Part shown: one piece after another, positions 16,705 to 24,806 of the stretch
Numbering within the stretch: position 1 is the stretch's first letter
Layout of the letters: each line of letters begins with the position of its first letter
Source of the DNA: Dethiothermospora halolimnae
Lineage (GTDB): Bacteria > Bacillota > Clostridia > Tissierellales > VENL01
Assembly (NCBI RefSeq): GCF_037577855.1
Contig: NZ_JBAKFX010000057.1
Location: forward strand, 1 to 26,605
DNA: 26,605 nt
Direction of reading: 5' to 3'
The notes under the pieces: model-generated
Databases searched by the model: none
The model's input: the letters and a program-made list of their open reading frames with translations, nothing else
What the model was told of the DNA's origin: nothing
Position numbers and translations under genes: made by a program

Positions 16705-18249
16705 CTAGTCTTCGTTTAACCAACTTCTTAAAAGTTGAGCAACGGCCTCTGGTTTTTTATCTACAAATTCATTTATTTTACCTTTATATTCTGACTTTTC
16801 TGTATCAAAATCAATATCTTCAAGGTGAGAATTTTCATCAGTCTTCTCTTCTATTAATTCTTCAATATTATAATTGTCTTTCTTTTTTCTTTTAGAAATA
16901 ATTATTCCAGCAATTCCTCCAACCGCTAATAATGCAAAGGCAAAGGTTAGTATCTTCCAAATACTATTTCCTCCTTTTTCATTAACAATATTGGTGTTTT
17001 CTGTATTATCTCTTTGACTTAAGAAGCTTGATGCATTAACCGCCACCTGTTTTGTATTTAACCCCGTAGCTGCATATATTAATTCCTCAACTTCTTTTTT
17101 ATTACTATTTGTAAATTCACCGTCAATAGCATCCTTATTTATTAAAACTGCTACAGTCACTGACTTTATGTCTCCAGGCGCTTTTTGAATTTCTTTATTA
17201 ATTTCATTTAATTCATAATTAATTGTTTCACTAGCCTTGCTATATTTAGAATTCAGTTGATCCTCTGAAACATAATTAGGTATATCTTCTCCATTTTCAT
17301 CTTCTCCAGGAACCCCTTCAGCTCCATCATCTATAACATCCTCACTGAGCTTTTGCATGCTTCTTATAAGTCCCTGTTCGCTTCCTTCTACTGGAGGTTG
17401 AAACTCTACAATACTGGTAACTTGCTTATCAAAATCCACCTCTACATTTGCTCTAACATCTACATTGCCTTCACCATATACCTGTTCTAAAAAATTAGTT
17501 ATACTAAAATTTATCCTTGATTGTATATTGTTTTTTATATTAAGTTGACTTAAAACATCAAACTGTCCACTATTTTTACTATCATAGTCACTTATTAAAC
17601 TACCAGTTTCATCTATAACTGATACATTTTTTGCTTCCATTCCTATGGAACTGGCTACCCAATTTTGAATAGCCTCAACTTGCTTAGATGAGACATTTGC
17701 TCCTTTACTTTTTTCAATATAAACAGATGCAGTAGCTTGTCTATCATCGTCTATGACAAAACCTTTTTCTTCTGGTACTTGTAAGTACACCGATGCTTTC
17801 TCTATACCATTAATTTCAGCTATGGTGCTGGATAGTTCATTTTGTAATGCATAATTATAAATTCTGTCTTTCTCTTTATCGGTCATTGTCCAACTGCTAT
17901 CATTGAAGGCATCGGTAAACTTATATATTGGATTAGGTAATCCTTCTTCTGCTAATGTAGCATTGGTTTTCTTTCTTTGGTCACTTGGGACAGAAATGGT
18001 ATTTGGGTTCTCTGTTAGTTTATAACTTATTCCCATTTCATCTAACCTTCTAGTTACAGCTCCCAACTCTTTATCTGTTAATCCACTATACAAAGTTTCA
18101 TAACTTTCCCTTGTAGTAAATATAATAATTGCAGTAATAGCTAAAACTATTAATAATGCCCCAATACCTAATTTTATCTTCTTACCCTTATTTAAACCAC
18201 TCCAAAATTCATTAAGCTGTTTCTTTATTTTGTCAATGGTTTCTCCCAC
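16705..18249 (-). CDS. fliF: Flagellar MS-ring protein FliF
   Basis: Forms the membrane MS ring on which rod, export gate and C ring assemble. There are two transmembrane helices, at about 24-47 and 430-452. Between them lie the YscJ-like ring-building domains with LYSGLTDKELGAVTRRLDEM and the VYLQVPEE strand, and a variable acidic loop near 310-330. The C-terminal PEAVAQLLRSWLNED (500-514) is the FliG-binding tail. The 514 residues are typical. The start is GTG, with GAGGTGA 4 nt upstream. Confidence 0.97.
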   Translation of the reverse strand: MGETIDKIKKQLNEFWSGLNKGKKIKLGIGALLIVLAITAIIIFTTRESYETLYSGLTDKELGAVTRRLDEMGISYKLTENPNTISVPSDQRKKTNATLAEEGLPNPIYKFTDAFNDSSWTMTDKEKDRIYNYALQNELSSTIAEINGIEKASVYLQVPEEKGFVIDDDRQATASVYIEKSKGANVSSKQVEAIQNWVASSIGMEAKNVSVIDETGSLISDYDSKNSGQFDVLSQLNIKNNIQSRINFSITNFLEQVYGEGNVDVRANVEVDFDKQVTSIVEFQPPVEGSEQGLIRSMQKLSEDVIDDGAEGVPGEDENGEDIPNYVSEDQLNSKYSKASETINYELNEINKEIQKAPGDIKSVTVAVLINKDAIDGEFTNSNKKEVEELIYAATGLNTKQVAVNASSFLSQRDNTENTNIVNEKGGNSIWKILTFAFALLAVGGIAGIIISKRKKKDNYNIEELIEEKTDENSHLEDIDFDTEKSEYKGKINEFVDKKPEAVAQLLRSWLNED

Positions 18250-18286
18250 TAAATCACCTCATTTCCTACTTTAAATATAAAAATAA

Positions 18287-18586
18287 TCATACCTGCATCC
18301 TCATTATCTCTTTATAAGCATCTAAAACTTTATCTCTAACTCCTAATGTAAACTGTAATGCAATATTTGCTTTTTCTGCAGCTATCGTGACCTGATGGAA
18401 GTTTTCTGTTTTTCCAAGGGCAAAATTGATCTTTGCCTCTTTAGATTGATTTTGCAAAGTATTAACTTCATCTAAAGCATCTTTAAAATATTTACTAAAA
18501 GATATACCATTGTTATTTTTATCTAAATCACTTTCAATATCATTTAATTTTAAATTGTTTTGTAATTGAACATTACTTAACTTCAT
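18287..18586 (-). CDS. fliE: Flagellar hook-basal body complex protein FliE
   Basis: Small protein that joins the MS ring or export gate to the proximal rod. The 99 residues have the FliE pattern: FSKYFKDALDEVNTLQNQSK at about 30-49, then FALGKTENFHQVTIAAEKAN, and the terminal VRDKVLDAYKEIMRMQV. The ATG follows AGGAGG. It lies 17 nt after flgC and is followed by a 37-nt gap to fliF. Confidence 0.95.
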   Translation of the reverse strand: MKLSNVQLQNNLKLNDIESDLDKNNNGISFSKYFKDALDEVNTLQNQSKEAKINFALGKTENFHQVTIAAEKANIALQFTLGVRDKVLDAYKEIMRMQV

Positions 18587-18603
18587 CGTTAACCTCCTAA
18601 GCT

Positions 18604-19047
18604 TTATCTATTTCCAATATCAAGTGACCTCATCGCCATGTTTTTATAGGAGTTTATAGCAGTAATATTTGCCTCATAACCCCTGGTAGCAGATATCATA
18701 TCAACCATTTCTTTTACTACATCAACATTTGGTTTTAGAACATAGCCATCTTCATTGGCATCTGGATGTCCAGGATCATAGATTTTCTTAAAGGGAGACT
18801 TGTCCTCTACAACTTTAGATATTTTAACACCTTTACTTCTTTCTAAACTATTTTGGGTTTTGGCCAGTATATCACCAAAAGCTCCTTTGTTATTTTCCTT
18901 AAAGACTGCTAATTTACGTCTATATGGAGTACCACTGGCAGTTCTAGTAGTATTAACATTAGCTATATTATTAGATATAATATCCATTCTAGTTCTTTCT
19001 GCGGTAAGTCCCGATGCACTTATGTTGATACTATTAAATAATCCCAT
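18604..19047 (-). CDS. flgC: Flagellar basal-body rod protein FlgC
   Basis: Proximal rod subunit. N-terminal rod motif (FNSINISASGLTAERTRMDI followed by SNNIANVNTTRT) and the C-terminal NVDVVKEMVDMISATRGYEA segment are both present. The 147 residues match FlgC size. Its ATG overlaps the flgB stop by one base (TAATG), with GGGGG just upstream inside flgB. Confidence 0.97.
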   Translation of the reverse strand: MGLFNSINISASGLTAERTRMDIISNNIANVNTTRTASGTPYRRKLAVFKENNKGAFGDILAKTQNSLERSKGVKISKVVEDKSPFKKIYDPGHPDANEDGYVLKPNVDVVKEMVDMISATRGYEANITAINSYKNMAMRSLDIGNR

Positions 19048-19457
19048 TATCTATTCCCCCTATTTATAACAGTTTTAATTTTTGAAAGCTCCCCTGATAC
19101 TTGCTTTATTAGTGAATTATAATAAAGAGTATTTTTAGCCATATTAGCATTTTCAACATCAATATTTACATTATTGCCATCTCTTCTAGCTGAAGTACTT
19201 TCATCCTTTTCTATAACAGGTTCGATTTCTGATACACTAGGATTCTTAGTGTCATAGTGTCTTTCATCTGTAGTAGACATATTAAAATTGTTTTTGTTTA
19301 TAGCTTTTTCTAATTGTTCTTCAAATTTAACATTAATACGTTTATACCCCGGGGTATTAACATTAGCTATATTATTGGTAATGGCTTCATGCCTTTTCCA
19401 TGAACCGTCAAGAGCTTTAGTTAAAAAATTTACTGTATTAAACGTATTTCCCATCAT
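19047..19457 (-). CDS. flgB: Flagellar basal-body rod protein FlgB
   Basis: Proximal rod subunit and first gene of the operon. The motif TNNIANVNTPGYKRINVKFE is near residues 28-47 and the C-terminal MAKNTLYYNSLIKQVSGELS is present. I place the start at the ATG at 19457 (136 residues). The ribosome site AGAGGTGA lies 5 nt upstream; an upstream in-frame GTG at 19466 is itself part of that site. An adjacent ATG at 19454 is also possible. The gene follows codY after a terminator and a promoter-bearing gap, so it is likely the head of its own transcript. Confidence 0.96.
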   Translation of the reverse strand: MMGNTFNTVNFLTKALDGSWKRHEAITNNIANVNTPGYKRINVKFEEQLEKAINKNNFNMSTTDERHYDTKNPSVSEIEPVIEKDESTSARRDGNNVNIDVENANMAKNTLYYNSLIKQVSGELSKIKTVINRGNR

Positions 19458-19469
19458 AATTATCACCTC

Positions 19470-19483
19470 TAAATGATCATTTA
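19470..19483. promoter_or_regulatory. 14-bp palindrome beside the flgB ribosome site
   Basis: TAAATGATCATTTA is a perfect palindrome that ends next to the AGAGGTGA ribosome site of flgB, in the transcribed leader. It could be a dimer-binding operator or fold with the site. It may also be chance in AT-rich DNA. Confidence 0.4.
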
Positions 19484-19574
19484 ATATTTTATAAACCTCT
19501 CATATATACAGTATTCTATATATATATTTCTTTTCCTTCAAAATTTGATACTCAATAATTAATAGTTTTACCTT

Positions 19575-19603
19575 TTTATACATGCCTGACTATAAATCGA
19601 CAA
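19575..19603 (-). promoter_or_regulatory. Candidate sigma-A promoter of the flagellar operon
   Basis: On the minus strand TTGTCG (19598-19603) and TATAAA (19575-19580) are separated by 17 bp. Transcription would begin near 19567, about 110 nt before flgB. No convincing sigma-D type (TAAA-N15-GCCGATAA) promoter is visible in the gap. Confidence 0.55.
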
Positions 19604-19841
19604 AACTACTTTCATAATAATATCATAAAAAATATAAATGATATATACTCTTTTTTACTTTTAATTCCAAAGTACTAGTTTAAAACTTTTTTCTTGATTT
19701 ATGAGTCCTCTTTCTATTCTATAATTATTATAACAAATTTTAAAGTCTTTTTGCTAAAAACAAAGCTTTTTTTATATATTTCGACATTCATTTTCCTTTT
19801 TTATGTAATTATTGTAATCGTTGTAATGTCTTTTACTTTTA

Positions 19842-19887
19842 AACCCAATAAAAAAGAGATGCTTTCACATCTCTTTTTTATTGGGTT
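19842..19887 (-). terminator. Intrinsic terminator of codY
   Basis: A perfect 20-bp inverted repeat (19842-19861 with 19868-19887) with a 6-nt loop overlaps the last codons and stop of codY. On the minus strand the GAGATG/CATCTC stem runs into six T residues. Its symmetry makes it potentially bidirectional. It should separate codY from flgB transcription. Confidence 0.9.
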
Positions 19888-20660
19888 ACTTTCTTCAATT
19901 CATCTTTTAACTTTTTATTTAATATCTTTATATGGGTTCCTTTCATTCCCAATGATCTCGACTCTATTACCCCTGCACTTTCAAACTTTCTCAGAGCATT
20001 TACAATAACAGACCTTGTAATACCTGCCCTATCTGCAATCTTACTTGCAACTAGTAAGCCTTCATCCCCTTCTAACTCATTGAAAATATGTTCAACAGCT
20101 TCAAGTTCAGAATATGATAAAGTTCCAATTGCCATTTGAACCACTGCTTTTCTTCTTGCTTCTTCTTCAATTTCATCTGATTTAGCTCTTAATATTTCCA
20201 TTCCTACCACAGTAGCACTATACTCAGCTAGCACTAAATCTTCTTCAGTAAATTCTCTGCCAAATCTAGCTACAACTAATGTTCCTAATCTAGTCCTACC
20301 ACTATTTATAGGAATAATAGTGGTTATCTTATCTGGATAATCACATTCTGATACTTGGTCAAAAACACAATTGCCAGTTTCTTGAACATTTTCTTTTGTT
20401 TCTTGGATTTTTAATAATTCTTGGTTATATTCTTTTGGAAACCTTCGTTCTTGAATAACCTCATTTTCAATGATTCCACAATCAAAGCCAGTGGATAGAG
20501 CAAATCCTAATACTCTCCCCTTTCTACTAGCTATATATGTGTTAGCTTCTAATATTTCACTTAAACTCTTGCTTAATTCTTGAAAAGATACCGGCCTTGA
20601 TCCAGTATTTTGTAATATCTTATTAAGTCTTCTAGTTCTTTGTAACAAACTTTCAGCCAT
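19878..20660 (-). CDS. codY: GTP-sensing transcriptional regulator CodY
   Basis: Global repressor that responds to branched-chain amino acids and GTP and controls nutrient, and often motility, genes in low-GC Gram-positives. The N-terminal GAF domain (about 1-155) begins LLQRTRRLNKILQNTGSRPVS-like. The winged helix-turn-helix near 206-236 has the near-invariant SKIADRAGITRSVIVNALRK and SRSLGMKGTHIKILN. The 260 residues are full length. The ATG follows AAGGAGG. Its position directly upstream of flgB is as in Bacillus, but the clpQY genes that precede it there are absent. Control of the adjacent flagellar operon is plausible, though no good CodY box is visible. Confidence 0.98.
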   Translation of the reverse strand: MAESLLQRTRRLNKILQNTGSRPVSFQELSKSLSEILEANTYIASRKGRVLGFALSTGFDCGIIENEVIQERRFPKEYNQELLKIQETKENVQETGNCVFDQVSECDYPDKITTIIPINSGRTRLGTLVVARFGREFTEEDLVLAEYSATVVGMEILRAKSDEIEEEARRKAVVQMAIGTLSYSELEAVEHIFNELEGDEGLLVASKIADRAGITRSVIVNALRKFESAGVIESRSLGMKGTHIKILNKKLKDELKKVTQ

Positions 20661-20963
20661 TATAATCCTCCTTATAATAATTAGATTTTATCACGTCTTT
20701 TTTAATTAACATAAAACTTGCTATTTATCTATACAATACCTAACAATTTATTTAATCTATAAAAAAATCCCACTTTTCTATCAATCTTTTTCCATAATTA
20801 TACTTTGTTTCACATTACTTGCACTATTCACTGTTTATTTAGCATTATACGATTTTTACTAGATTAATAATTGCAAACAAGAGAATATTAACATAATTCT
20901 ACGTTTTTTTCAATTATATTTTTTAATAATTAACACAAATTAAAAAATTGTAAATATTCTTAA
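20661..20963 (-). other. topA-codY intergenic region
   Basis: This 303-bp gap is very AT-rich. On the codY strand two TATAAT hexamers occur (20844-20849 and 20797-20802), each a possible -10 box but without a good -35 at normal spacing. There is no GC-containing terminator after topA and no RNA gene that I can recognise. Confidence 0.5.
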
Positions 20964-23045
20964 CTACTTTGAAACTTTTCTCTTATAATCACACTCTTTA
21001 TTTGAACAAACTATGGTTTTTCCCTTCTTGTTATTTCTTTCAGTTAATATACTATCACATTCTGGACATTTCTCATCTATAGGTTTACTCCAAGATACAA
21101 ATTTACATTCTGGATAGTTACTACATCCGTAGAACTTTCTACCTTTCTTAGACCTTCTTTCAATAATATCTCCCTGACATTCTGGACATTTTACTCCAAC
21201 TTCATGAACCAATGGTTTGGTATTTTTACAATCTGGATATCCAGGACATGCCAAAAACTTACCATAGCGACCATGTTTTATAACCATATTTCTACCACAT
21301 TTTTCACATTCCACATCGGTTTCTTCGTCTTTAATCTCAATTTCCTTCATATCTTCTTCCGCTATCTTTAAATCTTTCTCAAAATCTTTATAGAAGCCTT
21401 TTATAACCTCTTTCCATTTTAATTCCTTTTCTTCTATTAAGTCAAGCTTTTCTTCCATGCCGGCAGTAAACTCTTCATTCAATATATCCTTGAAATATTG
21501 ACTTAATAATTCAGTAACAATACTTCCTAGCTCAGTAGGTTTAAAGCTTTTATTTTCTAAAATAACATACCCTCTACTTAATATAGTGCTAATTGTTGGA
21601 GCATAGGTGCTTGGTCTCCCTATCCCCAATTCTTCTAGAGTTTTAACTAAGGAAGCTTCCGTATACCTTGCTGGTGGCTGAGTAAAATGTTGTTCTGGAT
21701 TTTTATTTTTAATTATAACCTTTTCTCCTTCTTTAAGCTCTGGTATATCTATTTTATTACTACCAGTTCTTATGTCATAAACCTTTAAAAACCCATCAAA
21801 TTTCACTTTTGAACCACTGGACTTAAATACATATCCAGCAGAATGGATTCTTACGGATAAAGTAGTATAAACTGCATTCTTCATTTGAGATGCCACAAAT
21901 CTTCTCCAAATTAGATTATAGAGCTTATATTGATCTTTACTTAATGAAGCCTTTATGGAATCAGGAGTTTTCAAGACTGAAGTAGGTCTTATTGCTTCAT
22001 GGGCATCTTGTATATCTTTCTTTTTGCCTTTTTTAAACTGTCTTCCTCCTTGGGAATACTCTTCTCCATATTCATTAACTATAAATTTTTTGGTTTCATT
22101 TATAGCATCATTAGATATCCTTATAGAATCTGTTCTAATATAAGTTATTAATCCAACTGTCCCCTCACCTTTTACATCAATTCCTTCATATAGCTGTTGT
22201 GCAATTCTCATAGTTTTCTTTGTTGAAAATCCTATTCTTCTTGAAGCATCCTGTTGCAAGCTACTAGTTGTATAAGGGGGATATGGATTACGCTTTTTAC
22301 TTCCTTTCTTTACTTCCTTTACTATAAAGTCATCCTCTTCAATATTAGAAATAATTTCATCTACTTGTTCTTTGTTATTTAGTTTAAGTTTTTTATCCTT
22401 TTTCCCATTATTTATACCATAAAAAGAAGCTTCAAAGTCATTGTCTTCCTTTGATAATAATAGATCTATAGACCAATATTCTTCTGGAACAAAATCCTCT
22501 ATTTCTTTTTCTTTATCATAAATTAATTTAGTAACTACAGACTGAACCCTTCCTGCACTTAATCCTCTTCTAACTTTTTTCCATAAAAGGGGACTAATTT
22601 TATATCCAACTAGTCTATCTAATATTCTCCTAGCCTGTTGAGAGTCAACTAAGTTTTTATTTATCTCTCTAGGGTTTTTAATTGCATTTTTGATAGCCTT
22701 TTTAGTAATTTCATTAAACTCTATTCTATTTTTATCTCCATCTTTCAACCCTAGGGCATGGGATAAATGCCAAGATATGGCCTCCCCTTCTCTATCAAGG
22801 TCAGTTGCTAAGAAAATATTATCAGCTTTTTTAGCTTCCTTTCTTAGTTCTTTTAAGACAGGTCCCTTCCCTCTAATGGTTATGTAGTTAGGTTCAAAGT
22901 CTTTATCTATATCAATACCCAATTTACTCTTAGGTAAATCTCTAACGTGTCCTACAGAAGCCTTAACTTTATAATTTCTTCCTAAAAATTTTCCAATTGT
23001 TTTGGCTTTCGCTGGTGACTCAACGATAACTAAAGATTTTGCCAA
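20964..23045 (-). CDS. topA: DNA topoisomerase I (type IA)
   Basis: Relaxes negative supercoils through a 5'-phosphotyrosine intermediate. The Toprim domain has E9 in VIVESPAKAKTIGKFLG and the metal-binding TDLDREGE (81-88). The catalytic tyrosine is Y302 in GLITYIRTDS. Three C-terminal four-cysteine zinc ribbons follow (near 585-610, 629-655 and 665-690). The 693 residues are typical. The start is TTG, supported by GGAGGTG 6 nt upstream and by the family N-terminus. It follows dprA by 82 nt, a gap that contains its own candidate promoter. Confidence 0.98.
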   Translation of the reverse strand: MAKSLVIVESPAKAKTIGKFLGRNYKVKASVGHVRDLPKSKLGIDIDKDFEPNYITIRGKGPVLKELRKEAKKADNIFLATDLDREGEAISWHLSHALGLKDGDKNRIEFNEITKKAIKNAIKNPREINKNLVDSQQARRILDRLVGYKISPLLWKKVRRGLSAGRVQSVVTKLIYDKEKEIEDFVPEEYWSIDLLLSKEDNDFEASFYGINNGKKDKKLKLNNKEQVDEIISNIEEDDFIVKEVKKGSKKRNPYPPYTTSSLQQDASRRIGFSTKKTMRIAQQLYEGIDVKGEGTVGLITYIRTDSIRISNDAINETKKFIVNEYGEEYSQGGRQFKKGKKKDIQDAHEAIRPTSVLKTPDSIKASLSKDQYKLYNLIWRRFVASQMKNAVYTTLSVRIHSAGYVFKSSGSKVKFDGFLKVYDIRTGSNKIDIPELKEGEKVIIKNKNPEQHFTQPPARYTEASLVKTLEELGIGRPSTYAPTISTILSRGYVILENKSFKPTELGSIVTELLSQYFKDILNEEFTAGMEEKLDLIEEKELKWKEVIKGFYKDFEKDLKIAEEDMKEIEIKDEETDVECEKCGRNMVIKHGRYGKFLACPGYPDCKNTKPLVHEVGVKCPECQGDIIERRSKKGRKFYGCSNYPECKFVSWSKPIDEKCPECDSILTERNNKKGKTIVCSNKECDYKRKVSK

Positions 23046-23077
23046 AATTTACACCTCCGAATCTCATAATGTATGTT

Positions 23078-23106
23078 ATTATATCAAAAACATATTTTCA
23101 AGTCTA
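23078..23106 (-). promoter_or_regulatory. Candidate promoter of topA
   Basis: On the minus strand TAGACT (23101-23106) and TATAAT (23078-23083) are separated by 17 bp. The -10 is perfect and the -35 matches four of six consensus bases. It lies between dprA and the topA ribosome site. Confidence 0.5.
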
Positions 23107-23129
23107 CAGAATATAAATTTAGTAGACTT
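23100..23129. repeat. Inverted repeat across the dprA stop and topA -35
   Basis: AAGTCTAC (23100-23107) and GTAGACTT (23122-23129) form an 8-bp inverted repeat with a 14-nt spacer. One arm covers the candidate topA -35 box and the other overlaps the dprA stop codon. There is no T-run of terminator type directly after it on the minus strand. Confidence 0.6.
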
Positions 23130-24219
23130 AACAAACTGTAAAAAACTTGCCAGGTAATTGTTTCACTAAACCTTTCATTTCTAATATTGTTAATATGCTA
23201 TTCACTTTTTGTATATTTATACCTGTTCTATATGATATGATATCACAATGTTTAGGATTTTCACTAATTAATTTCAAAATATTTTTTTCTTCTATACTTA
23301 AGTATTGATAATTAGCTCTAATAATTTCATTCTCTTTTACTTTTTTTCTAAGTTCTATTATTTCTTCAAATATATCATCTATATCAACAATAGGATAAGC
23401 TCCATCTTTTATTAATTTGTTAGTCCCTTTACTATATAAACTATTTATATTCCCAGGAAGTGCAAACACATCCCGTCCTTGCTCTAGTGCATGCTCTGCA
23501 GTTATTAATGATCCACTTTTTTCAGTAGCTTCCACAACTATAACTCCAAGGGTCAAACCACTTATTATTCTATTTCTTTGAGGAAAATTATAAGGTCTAG
23601 GAATAGTGCCAATTGGAAATTCAGATATAACTCCTCCACTGTCTATTATTTCATTATATAATCTTCTATTAGATTTGGGGTATATTACATCTATACCACT
23701 ACCTAATACAGCAATAGTTCTTCCATTACCTTCTATAGCTCCTTTATGTACAGTTGTATCTATGCCCTTTGCCATTCCACTTACAACAGTAACCCCCGCT
23801 CTAGATAATTCCTTTGAAAACTTTTCAGCTGCCCAGTGTCCATATGATGTAGCTTTTCTAGAACCTACTATAGAAATAGCATTATAATCCTCTTCGTTTA
23901 TACTTCCTTTAATATACAATATCTTTGGGGGACTATATATATTTTTTAGTAATTTTGGATATTCATCATCGTATATGGAAATAATATTTATATTTAATTT
24001 ATGGACTTTTTCTAAATATTCATTATAATATCCCATATTCTTATATTTTATAATTAAATTTTTAGCCTTATCATTTACACAATTTATTTTTAATATATCA
24101 TTCCTTGATAAATCCCATACATAAGATAACTTACCTAAATATTTTTCTAATTTATCTATGGTTTTATTGTTTATACCTTCTATACTATTAAGCCAAATGG
24201 CAACATCTTTATCTTTCAT
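23128..24219 (-). CDS. dprA: DNA-processing protein DprA
   Basis: Binds single-stranded DNA and loads RecA during natural transformation or other uptake. The Rossmann-like core carries the family motifs SIVGSRKATSYG (about 116-127), SGMAKGID (147-154), VLGSGIDVIYP, PRPYNFPQRNRIISGL (207-222) and KSGSLITA (234-241). The N-terminal 60 residues are a small helical domain, and the C-terminal 60 form a winged helix with NIQKVNSILTILEMKGLVKQ. The 363 residues are full length. The ATG has AGGGG upstream. Its linkage to topA is a common Gram-positive arrangement, and a ComM-like gene lies nearby. Confidence 0.97.
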   Translation of the reverse strand: MKDKDVAIWLNSIEGINNKTIDKLEKYLGKLSYVWDLSRNDILKINCVNDKAKNLIIKYKNMGYYNEYLEKVHKLNINIISIYDDEYPKLLKNIYSPPKILYIKGSINEEDYNAISIVGSRKATSYGHWAAEKFSKELSRAGVTVVSGMAKGIDTTVHKGAIEGNGRTIAVLGSGIDVIYPKSNRRLYNEIIDSGGVISEFPIGTIPRPYNFPQRNRIISGLTLGVIVVEATEKSGSLITAEHALEQGRDVFALPGNINSLYSKGTNKLIKDGAYPIVDIDDIFEEIIELRKKVKENEIIRANYQYLSIEEKNILKLISENPKHCDIISYRTGINIQKVNSILTILEMKGLVKQLPGKFFTVC

Positions 24220-24275
24220 TATTTATCTACCCCTACTTTTATTAGAATATTCTATATTTTCTCAATAATACCTCT

Positions 24276-24315
24276 TAATTTATAAAAGAATTCTTAAGAA
24301 TTCTTTTATAAATTA
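24276..24315. repeat. Perfect 40-bp palindrome
   Basis: The 20 bases 24276-24295 are the exact reverse complement of 24296-24315 with no spacer. The centre is TTCTTAAGAA flanked by GAATTC on both sides. It lies in the 254-bp gap between dprA and the zinc-ribbon gene, about 57 bp upstream of dprA. The arms contain few G/C and no T-run follows, so it is not an ordinary terminator. An operator, a DNA cruciform or a template-switch product are all possible. Confidence 0.95.
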
Positions 24316-24431
24316 TATCCCTTATATATTTTTTTAATCATTTTCAGTGTGATGAGGTTTAGTAGTAATTTTATTATCAAATATATTAAAAAATCGGTTT
24401 TTATAAAGATAATAAAAATTCAAATTTGTAG

Positions 24432-24467
24432 AATAAACTGGGGAGTTTACAGTCCCCCCAGTTTATT
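24432..24467 (-). terminator. Terminator-like hairpin after the zinc-ribbon gene
   Basis: A perfect 12-bp inverted repeat (24432-24443 with 24456-24467) with GGGG/CCCC pairing and a 12-nt loop begins 6 nt after the gene's stop. The following minus-strand bases are T-rich but interrupted, so termination may be partial. Confidence 0.75.
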
Positions 24468-24473
24468 TCAGAT

Positions 24474-24692
24474 TTAGTGAAGTTCAATGATAATTTTATT
24501 ACATTCTTCACATTTATAAGCTCCTACAGCACTCTTCCCAAAAACATGGGCTTCGGCAATAACATTCTTTTTCTTTAAAACCCTATCAAGCCAACCAATT
24601 TTTTCACCATATTCTCGCCATATCAATGACATCCTACCATCACCTTCAATCATCCCTATGGTCATTTCTATCCCGCAGTATGGACAGTTCAT
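24474..24692 (-). CDS. Small zinc-ribbon protein (PF20097/DUF6487-like)
   Basis: A 72-residue protein with two Cys pairs, CPYC at residues 3-6 and CEEC near 61-64, which probably bind one zinc. The start MNCPYCGIEMTIGMIEGDGR and a central Trp-containing segment resemble the DUF6487 family (PF20097), whose function is not known. There is no membrane helix. It is a single gene between a ComM-like ATPase and dprA with terminator-like hairpins before and after it, so it is likely transcribed on its own. The ATG is preceded by GGGGGG and AGGAG. Confidence 0.85.
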   Translation of the reverse strand: MNCPYCGIEMTIGMIEGDGRMSLIWREYGEKIGWLDRVLKKKNVIAEAHVFGKSAVGAYKCEECNKIIIELH

Positions 24693-24767
24693 CTCCTATT
24701 CCCCCCTAACATATTATTCCATATTTTATTTATATTCTAAACTACTGCTTCTCCATCATCAAATTAA

Positions 24768-24789
24768 AAGAGAGCTTTTCAGCTCCCTT
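24768..24789 (-). terminator. Terminator of the yifB/comM gene
   Basis: A 9-bp stem with one G-T wobble (24768-24776 with 24781-24789) and a GAAA loop on the minus strand is followed by TTAATTT. It lies 17 bp after the stop of the AAA ATPase gene. Confidence 0.75.
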
Positions 24790-24806
24790 AATATTTTTAT
24801 ATCTCT

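Larger units (their letters stand above)
19458..19877 (-). other. codY-flgB intergenic region (operon leader)
   Basis: This 420-bp non-coding stretch holds the codY terminator (19842-19887), a sigma-A-like promoter (19575-19603), a roughly 110-nt leader and a 14-bp palindrome beside the flgB ribosome site. I see no tRNA, known riboswitch or supported small gene in it. A plus-strand frame that starts here and runs into codY is a shadow. Confidence 0.7.

Noticed and set aside
19501..19560. Possible CodY box upstream of flgB (minus-strand AATTTTGAAGGAAAA)
   Set aside because: It has at least six mismatches to AATTTTCWGAAAATT, too weak to call.
19770..19810. Possible sigma-D type promoter with GTCGAAAT on the minus strand
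   Set aside because: The -10 deviates from GCCGATAA and the TAAA spacing is 14, not 15; the sigma-A-like site is better.
19694..20008. Plus-strand open frame of 104 codons starting in the codY-flgB gap
   Set aside because: It runs antisense into codY, has AT-driven Phe/Ile/Leu-rich composition and no convincing ribosome site or family resemblance.
20918..20948. 10-bp AT-only inverted repeat after topA
   Set aside because: It has no G/C pairs and no T-run of terminator type; expected by chance in such AT-rich DNA.
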